A stretch of DNA of 64,000 nt from Cristatella mucedo (lineage: Eukaryota > Bryozoa > Phylactolaemata > Cristatellidae). Shown here one piece after another: positions 1 through 11,835 of the stretch. The number at the start of each line of letters is the position of its first letter. Position 1 is the stretch's first letter. The stretch is taken from the NCBI GenBank assembly GCA_009760855.2, contig WPIO01000340.1:16181-80180 (forward strand), written 5' to 3'. The notes beneath the pieces were generated by a model. That model had not been told where the DNA came from, did not search any database, and worked only from the letters and a program-made list of their open reading frames with translations. A program made the translations under genes and the position numbers.

Positions 1-60
1 CTCTGAGCCATATTATATGTGAGGATGGCCAGGACAAAGTCTCATTTTAGCTTGATTAAC

Positions 61-250
61 GGCTTCATTGGCGCAGCGGCAGAAGAGCCTTAACGGCTAC
101 CTCAACCGCTTGTTGTTGGAAATACCGAACCGCACACGGCTTGATTCAAACACAACATTATCATCGTACTTGCTTAATCGTTGAGAGCACTGTACCGTAT
201 ACCAGAGGTCGTGGGATCGTTTACCGCTCGAGGAAAGGTTTTTAAGCGGT
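61..250 (-). repeat. SINE type 2 relic (tRNA-like), diverged
   Basis: Read on the minus strand, this stretch resembles the two clearer SINE type 2 copies at 27640-27800 and 61479-61620. The shared landmarks are a GCGGCAGAAGAG block, a CAACCGCTTG block, and a diverged GATTCAA segment where the other copies have a box-B-like GATTCGAACCC. Divergence is high and the boundaries are uncertain. It is not a working tRNA gene. Confidence 0.35.
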
Positions 251-2400
251 CAGTCCACGGAAGATAACCACATGTTGCACTGAATTTTTAAATTACAGCT
301 CTCCGTGCGCCGCTGCTAAAGTCCACCCACGTACTCTGCCTGCTATTTCCGGTTGCCTAGGACACCGTTGAGAAACACTTCCGCAGATTTGCTGTACTTG
401 CTTGGACCCGCTCACATGGTCCAACATATGCACTCGCTGGACACCGTCAGAGAGTCTCCATAGCTCGATCGTTAACACAGAGGTTAAGAGATTGCTCTCG
501 GCTCAAGATAAAACTCTTTTTGTTGTTCTATCTCATGGAAGCTGGCCTCCGGTCGCTATGTTTTTTGAAATTAATAAAGATTTAGGTTAATGATTTGAAT
601 AAGGTATTAGAAGCTTGTTATCAAAACTAATAGCGAAATAAATATTGAAGGATGAGAACAATATTATCGCGGATGATATGTACATATTTTAGGCTATCGC
701 TACTAATTAAAGCAAGAAAGACCGTTACGACCGCCGCAAGATGGCGCATTTTCGGTGCGTGAAAGGGTGGCACACTTCCGTCAAGCGGCAAGATGGCGTA
801 GCTTTGTCTTTCGTGGCGGAACTATAATGACTCAGTGGAGCGGGTCCACAGGCAGTGAGCTGCTCAAGTAAATATATCTATGAATGTTTTTTATGAAATC
901 TCAAAAGTCAGCAGCAGGCTATTCCAGTCAATCTTCTACCCAGCGAAACTGGTCAGGAAAGCCCTATTTGACGACTGGTAACATCAGCGACAGCGAGTTC
1001 CTGGTCTTGGGTGCATATGGGCGGATGGCTCATTAGCCAATGTGACTGGAGGTTGCTTATAGGCACGGCTAAACGGCAGAGTCGGACGATCTGATGCTAC
1101 GGCAGGAGCCGTAGCGGCTTGAGGCCCTCGATCGTCGGCGAGTGGATGCCAGTGACTTAAGTGGCAATGAACTCCGCAGCTACGGTGAAAGAGAAAAAAA
1201 TGGCAAGCCAGAGACAGGTTGTAGCCGGAAGCCTGCCATGACGGATGGCAGCATCTGCCTGCAGTGGCTGATCGTGCGGCGTGCGCTCTCGTCTTGGTGG
1301 AGGCAGCCGTCTTGCCTCAGTTCCCGTCAACCAAGCAGATCGTGGCAGCCGGTTCAGTAATAGCCGGCGATAGATGCCCTGGCGAGATAAGGGTCCAGAA
1401 CCGTGCATGGTCAGTCTGACGGTGGCTGTCGAACGCGAACCTGTCCGAGGTCGGGCAGCGACTGACTCCACTCTCCGGCTTGATCCTGTTTTAGTGCAGA
1501 TGCATATAGTCAGGTTAGGTATCAGGTCTCGAGTAGTCAGGAGCTGAATGAATCGCAACCCAGCTTACGGTCAGATAAGGTCATGATATCCGGAGTCACA
1601 ATTTGGTGGCAAGTTCAATTAAAATCCACCTTGATGTACTCAAGTTTTGCTAGATATTTGTATGGGCGAGGTGTGATGGGTTCCGTATGCGGAAAGAATC
1701 AGGCTACTACGGTAGCCACCGGAACGCTGATAGTCCACGCATAAAGACGACAAAATGGTAGGTGGCACAGCTAAATCTTTTGTCGCGGCTATGACTCAGG
1801 GTCGTCAACCACGACTTCAGATTACGTATTCTAATTTAGTATTTTACTTCAAAATGCGTTATCATTATCCCTACCTTTCAAATAAAACACAAAGTATTCT
1901 GCGTACAACGACATTTTTTACTTCTGTGGTCAATATATATTTTTGAAATTTTTTGGTTTTGTTGTTAAGCACAATGCTGAATATCAGGCTTTCAAGTATA
2001 AAGCTTGCCTCGTGCTGTTACCCGAATTAGTAATAGAACCACACAGGTAACCCTATAGAGTAGTATACACCGAAGAAAAGTCTTGACGGTAAGTTGAACA
2101 ATTACTACAGGCTCGATACAAATTTCTTGATTAAAATTAGGTATGGCACAAAATTAATTTTGGATGTATACAATTCTTACATGCTTATTGGCTTATGTTT
2201 GTGTAGCTTTAAAAGAGAACTTACTCTGTGTGTAGACATTTTCCATATAGTGTAAAAAAGGTGTCACCGTAAAGTTTGTGGTAACCTGTACAGTGCTACA
2301 TGCATGATATGGTTAGCGACAGTATGCATAATGCACACAATATAAGCGAACACAAAATCACAAGGGCCCAAATAGCAGGAGCGTTTTAACGTCTATTTAA
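251..2400. other. Unassigned sequence
   Basis: Only short open frames occur (the longest about 130 codons, minus strand 1157-1558), with low-complexity translations and no recognised domain. I see no splice-bounded exon, repeat family or RNA gene. The stretch 720-850 contains two similar CAAGATGGCG blocks, possibly an old local duplication. Confidence 0.5.
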
Positions 2401-2439
2401 ATGTAGTCAAGCCAACGTACGTCTTTTCGTCAATATGGC

Positions 2440-2785
2440 GTAAGTTTCGGGTTTTGAGAGCATACAAACTAAAGGCATGGTCTCCGTAGGATTCGAGGTA
2501 CGCGCGAGGTTTAGGTAAGCGGTTAGATTCAGAAAAAGCAGGTGGTACGATAGTTAGCCTGGCGGGGGAGTAGATCTGCTAGATAGCCTGGAGCCAGGGA
2601 ATCCAGTGACATAAAGTAAAGTAACAAATCCTCCAAATGCGTTTCTGTTGCTTCTCTACCTCCAGCGGCTGCCCTGGCTTCTTGCGTTCCTTTCAGAGCC
2701 ATCCCATTTACTGCTCGTCCCGCTTGCCATCCGTCCATTAGTTGCTGCTCCGTCCGTCCCCATTGCTGCATCTATTTAAATGTCA
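2440..2785 (-). repeat. Chimeric repeat, copy A (diverged LINE-1 piece plus CT-rich block)
   Basis: The left part (about 2440-2640) is a diverged minus-strand copy of the LINE-1 RT C-terminal region, recognisable from the blocks around GCATACAAACTAAA and GGGGGAGTAGATCTG. It runs into a cysteine/serine-coding, CT-rich block (2640-2785) that does not belong to the normal LINE-1 sequence. The same two-part arrangement recurs at 3430-3735, so the fusion existed before the duplication. Confidence 0.45.
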
Positions 2786-2827
2786 TCTAGTCAATTTATA
2801 TCTTAGCGTCATGTGGGAGTAAGTTAG

Positions 2828-3395
2828 TAATAATAATAATAATAATGCACTTGATAAAACACCCTAAGGGAACTTAATCTCTCTCTAAGCGCTTTGTATT
2901 TGCTGCAAAAAGAAATGCAATTGATTGGTGAGTAATATCATGCTTGATAAACAATATGAATAACATGGTTAGGGGTGACATGCGTAGGGTCAGCATGCAA
3001 ATGTGGTTAGTGGCAGCACGCACAGTGTCAGCACCCATAGGCACATGAAGGACGAAGCACAGGAACCTACTAAATGCTGTCCTAAATAGGTGTGTTTTTA
3101 AGTTCTTTTTAAATGTTGTCCAGTGAGGGGATGTTCTGACGCAGGTCGGGAGAGAGTTTCCAGGCTTTGGGGGCATATGAATTAAATGCACGGTCTCCAA
3201 AGGATTTTGTGGTTTGTACTAGGTATTGGTTGACTGTTAGATACCAAAAAGCTGGTGGTACGATACTTGACCTGGTGGGGGAGTAGATCTGAGAAATAGG
3301 CTGGAGCCAAAGAAATGGAGTGACCTAAAAGTGAGCGACAAAATCTTGAAGTCAACCCGTTGCTTGACTGGTAGCCACTGCAGGTCGGCGAGAAG
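2828..3395 (-). mobile_element. LINE-1 family, 5'-truncated copy
   Basis: On the minus strand this encodes the last part of the reverse transcriptase ORF, then the 3' untranslated region, the terminal stem-loop and an (ATT)n tail (plus-strand AAT repeats at 2828-2845). The C-terminal signature 'APKAWNSLPT' of CR1/L2-like elements is recognisable in diverged form near 3130-3170. The frame is broken. A dead copy. Confidence 0.8.
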
Positions 3396-3429
3396 TTAAA
3401 ATTTGAGGTACGTAAGAGAGGTACAAAAA

Positions 3430-3735
3430 TATTCGAGGTACGTAAGAGAGGCAGCTAAACGAGTAGATCCATAAAAGGAGACGGCGCGATGCTTAGCATG
3501 GTGGAGAGGTCTTAGACCTATTAGGTAGCCAGGAACCAGGGACTTAACAGACGTAAAGTCAAGTATCGAATCCCCCAAGTGCATTCCTGTTCTTCCTCTA
3601 TCTCCCGTGGCTGCTCTAGCTTCTTGAGTTCTTTTTGGAGTCATCTCACTGGCTGCTCGCACTGCCTGCCACCCATCCACCCTTCCGTTGCTGCTCCGGC
3701 TTCTGTCTTTCTCATCGCTACTCAAGAGCTCCTTT
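3430..3735 (-). repeat. Chimeric repeat, copy B
   Basis: This is the second copy of the unit at 2440-2785. A diverged LINE-1 segment (3430-3580) is followed by the same CT-rich block (3590-3735), including the matching stretch starting CTCTATCTCCCGTGGCTGC. The two copies are about 1 kb apart in the same orientation. Confidence 0.45.
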
Positions 3736-4034
3736 CGCTTCTGCACCCGTCGCTCATCCGATTGTCTCTTTCCCGCAGCCACTTTCGTTTCCGTTGGTTC
3801 CTCTTACCATCGAATAGCAATGCAATAATTGCTTCGAGGATGCTTTGCGAATGCTCTTCCGTTTTTTTCTGTTTTAAGCACTGGCACTCCTGGCAGTTTT
3901 CAAACGTGAGCGTTCTGGCTTGAAGAGTCGTTTGAGAAGCTTCTACTCGCATGTCCTGTATTTATTACCTTGGATGAGCAACCGAAATGTGAGTCCTCTT
4001 GATAAACCTTTAGTCGGGCTGGGTATCGTACCTA

Positions 4035-4073
4035 TAAAATGTCTCTTTCTCTTCCTCCTCTCACTCTCTCTCA

Positions 4074-4106
<33 letters not shown>

Positions 4107-4163
4107 CTTCTCTCTCTCTCTCCTCTCTTTCTCTCTCTCTCTCTCTCCCCCTCTCTCTCTCCT

Positions 4164-4216
<53 letters not shown>

Positions 4217-4847
4217 CTCCTCTCTCTCTCCTTACTCTCTCCTCTCTGCTATCCTCTCCTCCCTCACTCTCCTCCTCTCTCTCACTTCTCCTCTATCTCC
4301 CCTCATCTCTCTCACTCCTCCCTCTCACTCCTCTCCCTTCTCGTCTCCTCTCGCCGGTCTCTCTCCTCACTCTCTCTCTCTCTCTCTCTTCTCTTAAATA
4401 AATAAAATACATAATAAATAATAATATAGCTCCTCTCTTTTTCTCTCTCGCTCTCTCTTTCCCTATCTCTTTATTTCTCAATCTTCTCTCTCTCTCCTCC
4501 CTCACTCTCTCTCACCTTCTTCTATCACTCTCTCCCCTCTTTCTTTTTATCTCTCTCCTCCTCTCTCCTTCTCCTCTTCCTCTCTCCTCTCTCTCTCATC
4601 TCTCTCTCTCTCCTCTCTCTCTCGTCTGTCTTTCCCCCTCTCTCTACCACCTCTATATCTGTCTCTCCTCTCTCTATCTTTCTCTCTATCCTCCATCCTC
4701 TCTCTCTCTTCTCCTCTCCTCTCTTTTTATCTCTTCTCTCACTGTCCTCAACCCCTCTTCTCCCCTCCCTCTTTCTCTCTCTCCTCTCCTCTCTCATCTC
4801 TCCTCTTGTACCTCGAGTCTCTGTCCCTCCTTCTCTGTCTCTCTTTC

Positions 4848-4881
<34 letters not shown>

Positions 4882-5046
4882 CTCTCTGCCTCCTTCTCTC
4901 TCCCTCTCCCCTCTCCTTCTCTCTCTCCGTCTCTCTCTCGGTCTCTCTCTTCCTCTCTCCTCTCTCTTTCTCCATATATAAATAAATAAATAAATAAATA
5001 TATATAAATAAACAAATAAATAAATATATATATATATCTTCTATCT

Positions 5047-5089
<43 letters not shown>

Positions 5090-5352
5090 TCTTTCTATCC
5101 TTCTCTCTCTGCCTCCCTCACTCTCTCTCACCTCTCTCGCTCTCTCTCCCTCTTTCCCTCTCTCCCTCTCTCCTTCTCCTCTCTCTCCTCTCTTTCTCTC
5201 CTCTCTGTCACTCCTCTCTATCCCTCTCTCCTCTCTCTCTCTCTCCTGTCTCTTTCTCTCTCCTTCTCTCTCTCTTTCTCTCTCTTACTTTCCCTCTCTC
5301 TTTCTCCCTCCCTCTGTCTCTCTCGCTATCTCTCTATCTCTTTATCTCTCGT
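4035..5352. repeat. Giant polypyrimidine (CT)n microsatellite with AT-rich islands
   Basis: About 1.3 kb of nearly pure C/T on the plus strand, mostly CTCTCT with scattered TTC, CCC and single A or G interruptions. Two AT-rich islands interrupt it at 4395-4430 and 4973-5040, made of AAAT/TAAA and TATA units. Long open frames on both strands here are compositional artefacts. Confidence 0.95.
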
Positions 5353-5955
5353 ACACCGTTCAGGCAACCATTTTATCCCATACTCAGGCATTATTTCGCA
5401 CAGCTGAGCCTTTGTCCGCAGCGAACGTACTTGACCGCAGAGGGCAGCTCAAGTAAATAATAGATGCCTAGACGGATGCCGAAAGGGCATTGACTTGCTG
5501 TTTGCCCGTCCAGTCATTGGTCGCGAGCCTTTGTTAGGTATGGCTCGCCAGAAGGCAGCTGCTTCAAAATTGCATATACCTCAAAGGGTATGGCTCACTG
5601 TTGCATACCACACGAGTCCTTGCTCTCTCAAGCTATGCAGCAAGCAATCAGCTGAGCTCGCGGAGTTGTGCAACAGTCAATTAGCCAGGCAGGAGTGGTT
5701 CTCAGGGTTTCTGGTCGGGAGCACTTAAGAGGGGCTCTGAGCGTCGTACTTCCGTGAGGGCCTTGGCTGGTACTGGGCACATGTCCTTGTCCTAGAGCGA
5801 CACTGACAGAGAGGCCGCTCTACGCTCTACAAACGGACTTGTTATCTTAAGGTATGAGTAGCTGCCGTTGTCCACTACTGTCGGCATAACTGTGTGCATT
5901 GGTACAGTGCCCCCTACAAGTAGCTAGCCATGATGCAAGGTTTCAGGTGTTACCG
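5353..5955. other. Unassigned sequence
   Basis: Nothing recognisable. One 77-codon plus-strand frame (5495-5728) has no domain similarity that I can see. Confidence 0.4.
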
Positions 5956-5959
5956 GCAC

Positions 5960-6052
5960 AATAAAAATAATAATAATAATATTGCACTTGATAAAGCGCC
6001 CTCAGAGAACCCAATCTCTTTCTAGACGCTTTACATATGCATACAACCCCTC
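5960..6052 (-). mobile_element. LINE-1 3'-end fragment
   Basis: AAT repeats at 5960-5982 are followed by the terminal stem-loop (arms GCGCCCTC and the slightly changed GACGCTTT) and the first bases of the 3' untranslated region. Only about 90 bp of the element is present. Confidence 0.75.
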
Positions 6053-8060
6053 ATTTAAACAGCTAATTTTAATTAGATTGAGCAGTGTACCAGCCTATTC
6101 ATGACGTCTCTCTCAGTAGGCTCACCGCTTGGCAGGGGTACGATAACAGGCCGCGGTGAGGACGCAAGCGTCGCAGTAGGTCGCCGCAGCAGCTGATGTC
6201 GCGGGGAGGGGCGGCAGTACCAGTGTGGCTCTGGCACACTGTACCGGTGTACGCGGCTTGCAGAGACGTCTCGGCTTCATGGTCCCGACCGCTAAGGCGT
6301 AGCACGCTGTTAACACAGCTGCCAAGCCACTGAAGCTGTTCGGCCCCGTTCGAGGGCCCGTTTGTGTCGGCTACGCCTCAGCAGCCACTCCGCCTGATAG
6401 TATTACTAAGTCGTGTTTGGCCGGCACATAGTCGCAACCTTCCGTGATGGGGGCCAGCACGCAAAGTGGGCATTGCCGTTGTCGCCGCAGCTGTGCTAGG
6501 GAGGGTGAGGCTACTCTACTAGAGTCCAACTACCCTGCCAGCGATTACACTGGTGCCTACAAAATGTAGCCTTTCGATGCTCTGCTATTTCCATTTGTAT
6601 AATTCAATCTTAGTTAATGTGAGCGAACAATGAACAGCTACGGTTCGGCTGGTGTAGCCGTATCTAAGGCTGTGCTACGAACAAAGCGGTTGCTATCAAC
6701 AAACGGCGCCAGCTTCGTTGTCTGTCAAACTACTTCCGTTGGCAGACGATTCTCTCCAGCAGTGAATTCGTCTCGGCAGTTAAAGAGACGCAGTGTAGGC
6801 AAGAATAATTCCGCACGCCTGCCGAGTTAGCCAGGACATGTACGGCGCCCAGCGGCAAAAGGAACGACCGTCGGCGTTCAACTACGAGGCGCCGACTGCG
6901 TTCGGCTTTGCCTCAAGCAATGTGGTTCAGCCCGCGTCTCAGCCCGCATACACAGCTCAGCCTGCCAGCGGCTTCGCTAGTGGCACTACGGCAACGGCCG
7001 CCTTAACTCTAGCACAAGTAAGGGCCACAGCGAGTCCGGCTCCGATGCGCGCCCTCTTGAGCTTCGGCGAGAGAGAGGAGGCACGCAATGCTTCCGATTA
7101 GACTTCTCTTTGGCTAGACGCCCCGGTCGGCAAATTTTCGGACGGCTAGGCCGTTTCAGATGGTCAAGAAGGCACGATAGGCCTGATAAAACCAGGCCCA
7201 CTCCGCAGGGCCGCCGGAGGGAGCGTGAACAGATGAACAAACTGTTGCAACAGCCGCACAAATACGAACGGGAATTATAGGAGTAGACACTTGTCATCCC
7301 TCTCCGGTCAGCCACTTTGGTTTCACACAAGCACCTGATCTAAGTTCTAAAAATAAACACAGGCCTCATGCAACTTGAGCTGCAACCGGCAGTAATGAAT
7401 GGGATTAAAACCGCGACAACTAAATTAGGCCGGATCCAATAGTAAATAAGTAGATGGCTGTAGGCCGGACCGGAGTAGCTAAGCCATATCTGACATAAAG
7501 ATCGGAGTGCCGGCCGAAGCCCACCGCCCGAGAGGGGAGCGCAGCTGAGGCTGTCCACGGGCAGGTCCAGTCTTTGGTCCGAGCTCGACTCGCGCCTCGC
7601 CCAGCCCCAGTCCGTACAACGCCTGCTTCGAACCCCAGCCCGACCGGCCCAGCCCTTAGAGCCAATCATTTCCCCGAAGTTATGGATCCAATTTGCCGAC
7701 TTCCCTTGCCTACATTGTTCTATCGGCCCGAGGCTGTGCACCTTAGAGACCTGCTGCCGATATGGGTACGGCCCGGCACGAAAATGACGATGCGTTACCC
7801 TCGGTTTTTCAAGGGCCGACGCGTGAGCATCGGACAGCGAAAGGGCCTTGCTGCTTTACGGATGCAACGTCCCTATCTTCGGTCAAGCCGATTGCAGGGA
7901 GTCCGCTCCTTACAAAGAAAAGTAAACTCTTCCAGGGACAGGCGCCGACGTCACCGAGTTCGTTGGCATTGCCGCGATGGGTCCCGACGGACCGATCTCC
8001 GTGTCCGAGTTCGGGAATATTAACCCGATTCCCTTTCGATAGAGGACGGGCATGCAGGCT
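6053..8060. other. Unassigned GC-rich sequence with weak ORFs
   Basis: The region is richer in G+C than its neighbours. Frames at 6630-6830 and 6838-7101 (plus strand) follow one another. The second encodes an Ala/Gln/Ser-rich segment, but I recognise no domain. Overlapping frames on both strands at 7340-8020 suggest composition rather than coding. It could hold a diverged exon or retroelement gag-like sequence; I cannot support either. Confidence 0.3.
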
Positions 8061-8062
8061 TG

Positions 8063-8752
8063 CTGCTGCGATTGAATGGTGAGTAAAATCATGCTCGATA
8101 AACAACATGAATAACGTGGTTAGGAGTGACATGCACAGGGTCAGCATGCAAATATGGTTAATGGCAGCATGCACAGTATCAGCACGCATAAGCACGTGAA
8201 GGACGAATCACAGAGACCCACTAAATGCTGTCCTAAAAAGGTGTGTTTCTAAGTTCTTTTTAAATGTGGTCAAGTCAGGGGATGTTCTGAGGCAAGTCGG
8301 GAGGGATTTCCAAGCTTTGGGAGCACGTGAATTAAATGCATGGTCTCCAAAGGATTTGAGGTTTGTACGAGGCATTGGTAAACTGTTGGATTTCGAAATG
8401 CGGGTGGTGCGATACTTGGCCTGGCGGGGGAGTAGATCTGAGAGTAGGCTAGAGCCATAGAATGAAGTGACCTAAAAGTGAGAGACAAAACCTTAGAGTC
8501 AATCCGTTGCTTTACTGGTAGCCAGTGCATGTCATCGAGAAGTGGTGTGATGTGGCAACTTCGACGCCCACGACAGACAAGCCTAGCTGCGGAGGTTTTC
8601 ACCAGCTGTAATCGCCAGATCGCACTTGCCGGTAGGCCAGCAAGCAGTGAGTTACAGAAGTGGAGACGGAATGTCACAAATGCATGGACCAACTTTGACG
8701 TGATATCCTTATCCAAACAATAGTGTAAACTCTGAATACAGCAAAAATCGTG
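8063..8752 (-). mobile_element. LINE-1 copy lacking its 3' tail
   Basis: The minus strand encodes the RT C-terminal region, including a 'VHAFVTFRLHFCNSLLAG' segment and a changed form of the CR1-type 'HITPLL..LHWLPVKQR' block. The 3' side stops at 8063 within the untranslated region, so the terminal stem-loop and (ATT)n are missing. The frame is partly open for 161 codons (8270-8755). Confidence 0.8.
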
Positions 8753-8814
8753 CACGATTGTTAGAAAAACTGTCAGAATGCCGGTTCAACCATTTTTCCT
8801 TCAGCTGACCTAGT

Positions 8815-9045
8815 AATAAAAATAATAATAATCATATAAGTGCATTTGATATAGTAATCTCAGAAAATTCAGGCTCTTTCTAGGCACTCTACATTTGCTG
8901 TACTGGAAGCACGATCGAATGGTTAGAAGTAGCATGCTCAATAAACAGCGAGAGTAACATGGTTAGGGGTAACGTACACCGGGTCAACACACATAAGCAC
9001 ATAAAGGATAATTCTCAGGGACCCAATAAATACTGCGATACATAG
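8815..9045 (-). mobile_element. LINE-1 3'-end fragment, diverged
   Basis: An (AAT)n tail at 8815-8832 is followed by a strongly diverged stem-loop and 3' untranslated region. The GTTAGGGGTAACG block and the AAGCACAT block align with better copies. Confidence 0.7.
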
Positions 9046-9427
9046 ATAGCTAATTTGATGCTTGGTTGATCTTGCAAAGAATGTTTGGCCCAAGGCTTAG
9101 GATTTCAATAGCAGCAGAATATTATGACGATGAAAATCAGCCAATGTTCGTCAAACTAGTTTTAACCCCGAGCTTCTCCTCTATAGTGAACTTTTCTACA
9201 GCTTTTGACTAATTGGCCGATGACTGATTTTCGTGGGATCTATTGATCAGCTAATACGAAGACGGGTACAATCAGAGAGATCAAAGAGGTCGACGTGCAA
9301 ATTAAGGGTTTAGTTTGCAGTTGTTGAATTTTGGAACGTGATAGTCGCTGCAACAGATGTGACACAGCTGCGTTTGCCACAATAGTCGACATAGAAGTGC
9401 GCTTTTCATAATAATATTAATGCAAAA

Positions 9428-9790
9428 AAAGTAATAATAATAAGAATAACGCACTTGATAAAGCGCCCTCATAGAACTCAATCTCTTTTTAGGCGTTTTC
9501 CATTTGCTGCAAAGGAAACACGATCGAATGGTCAGTGGTAGATGCTCAATAAACAGCAAGAATAACGCGGTTAGGCGTGAAATGCACTTGATTAGCTTGC
9601 AAGTGTGGTTAGTTTCAGCGTGCACAGTGTCACCACGCATAAGCGCACGGAATTCCAGTCACAGCGGCCCACTAAAAGCTGTGATAAATAGGTGCGTTTT
9701 CAATTTCTTTTGAAATGTTGTCAAGCCAGGAGATGTCGTCATGCCAGTCGTGAGTAAATTCCAGGCTTTGGAAGCACACGAACTAATTAC
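9428..9790 (-). mobile_element. LINE-1 3'-end fragment
   Basis: The tail (9430-9450), stem-loop, 3' untranslated region and the last RT codons on the minus strand are present. The copy is 5'-truncated near 9790, where a tandem repeat region begins. Confidence 0.75.
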
Positions 9791-9804
9791 ATTCCCAATT
9801 TTAC

Positions 9805-10500
9805 AGAGTGATGGTAGGGGTTTACCCGCCAAATGTCATGCAATTGTGCTTGCACGTTTACGTGCTGTGGCCTCACATTGCTAGAGTAATCCTGCCTATT
9901 CACCCATTCTAACGGCGCTGCAGATGCCATTTCCACAAAAAATTAGTGCTACTGCAGTTTTGACTGTAAATGAGAACAAACCCAGTGTAATCCAGTTTAA
10001 CCCATCAAAGTCTACGTGATTTCGCCTGCACTATGACACGCTGTGGCCTCCAATGGCCCGTGCCAACTATTAACATACATTTAAAAAACTCGATACAGCT
10101 GCAGTTTCCATAATCAATGCAGCTGCAGTTTAGACACTTATTTACAGAAAGACGTTTCCCGGGTTACCATACAAATTACACGGCATAGTGCATTGGCTTC
10201 TCATGCTATGGCCTCCTATGGCGTGGACCAGCAAGCCAGTCTACATATTCTAAGGCAATATTATTGTCTTGTTCACAATAGGTCATGTAAAGCTATAGCT
10301 TCGCAGCCACATTATAACGAAAAGTGTTTCGGGTTTACCCGTCTAATTTCATGACATTTACCAGGCGTGTTCTAACGCACTGGCCTCCAATGGCGCGGGC
10401 GTGTGTGAGGCGATAGCAATATAAATGAGTCAACAGAATCGCTTAAGAATTTGGTGATTACACTTGTAACACTATTTTCCATAATAAGCAATCTAAGCCA
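9805..10500. repeat. Degenerate tandem repeat, period about 170 bp
   Basis: Four related units are marked by a GCTGTGGCCTC-type box (near 9864, 10039, 10204 and 10379) and a GGGTTTACCCG-type box upstream of each (near 9816, 9990, 10150 and 10328). Spacing is about 165-176 bp. Units are strongly diverged, so this is an old satellite block. Further units may continue weakly to about 10900. Confidence 0.55.
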
Positions 10501-11830
10501 TAGGTCGACGACGCCTATTATTGGCATAGTAGCTGTATTTCAGTTCGAAAATACATAGCGGGCCGAGCTATTGGAAGCCATTAAATGGGAACTGGCACGG
10601 ACTGCATCATGAAAATTGGTCAGCAAACTCGAAAGACAGTCTATTATAAATAGATATAAAACTGTGGTTATTCAACAGTTATTGTAGAAATGGCCGCCGT
10701 GTCGCAGTTCGTATACATACGGAGGCTGGCTGGTTCGAGCCCTTTGAGGTTATAGTACAAGAACGCCCGTGCTCTATGCCACAAAATTTGGAGGTTAAAC
10801 GGAACACTTTTCCCGTGATGCGGCTTCAAAATTTCAGTTGCACGAAGCCTATTGTAGACATTGAAGTTTTATCGCCGTTCAAAATTGCACGGTGGTCTGG
10901 GAAATTGAATGCTGTTGCATGACAGAGAAAATGCACAATAGTACACAATTCTGGGGGTGAACTAATACTACCATTTCCGATAATGTGAAATTAAAGCCAC
11001 AATCGTGGGATACGTATTACGGTACTGGAAGGCGTATCGCCATTCGAATCCGTAAATATGCCAGCTGACGCGAGCAACTTGACTCCATAGCTCGAGGACG
11101 CGAAAGCGCGATTTCGTGAACATTGGTAGGTAAACCCGTTACACTATTCGATATACTTGGGAACGAATGCCGCAGTGCCACCATCATTAGTTCGGGTAGA
11201 GGCACAACGCTTGCACTGCGCTACAATCGGAAGCTCGCAATACGCGAGCAGTAATGAGGCAGCGCTCGTCATTCTTCATATTATGCAAGCGGCGACGCGG
11301 TAGTATATTAATATAAAATTCTATCACAAAATCATGATGCTATACAAGGACAGGTAGCACAGTCATCCTCTCCAACGGGCTGAGCGTTACAATGCCGAAC
11401 GACACGGTCGCTTCGACTGTGGAGAACTGGGCCGGCATCTCGGCGCGGCCGCACACTTCATCGCTCACGCGAAGCTTCGGGAATATCCTCCGGAATAGCC
11501 CAACTCCGGGATAGCCGTAATTCGAAGCCAAGTGCGTCGAGACGCCGCTCGTTGCCCTGGACCGTGACTCGAGAGCTCCTATGACGCACGGTGCACAGGG
11601 GGAGGCTCTCAGGTTAGCCGTGATACGAGCCTATACCTGCCTGGGTTTAACTAGGGCGACCACAGTGTTGCGTAGCGGTGGATCAAGTCGAGCAGAACAC
11701 GGAGAGAGGACCCATTAGTTAACCAGGTGCGGAGTGAGAGGGGTGGCTAATCTGACAGCCAGATCCGCACCTGGTTAGAATGGAGTCTTGGGCAGACGCC
11801 GGGTCAGGATGCGGTCATTATAAAAAAAAA
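10501..11830. other. Unassigned sequence with a hairpin and a tRNA-like box
   Basis: A GGTTCGAGCCC box-B-like string at about 10733-10743 could mark an old tRNA-derived SINE, but no convincing A box or tail supports it. A 13-bp inverted repeat (AACCAGGTGCGGA at 11721-11733 with its complement at 11764-11776) forms a hairpin just upstream of an A13 run at 11822-11834. No gene was recognised. Confidence 0.35.
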
Positions 11831-11835
11831 AAAAC

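Noticed and set aside
3920-5131. Open frames of 70-161 codons on both strands across the CT tract
   Set aside because: They encode only Ser/Leu or Arg/Glu runs dictated by the CT repeat and overlap in several frames.
6838-7101. A possible retroelement gag or host exon
   Set aside because: An Ala/Gln/Ser-rich translation alone is not evidence; no zinc knuckle, splice site or neighbouring pol was found.
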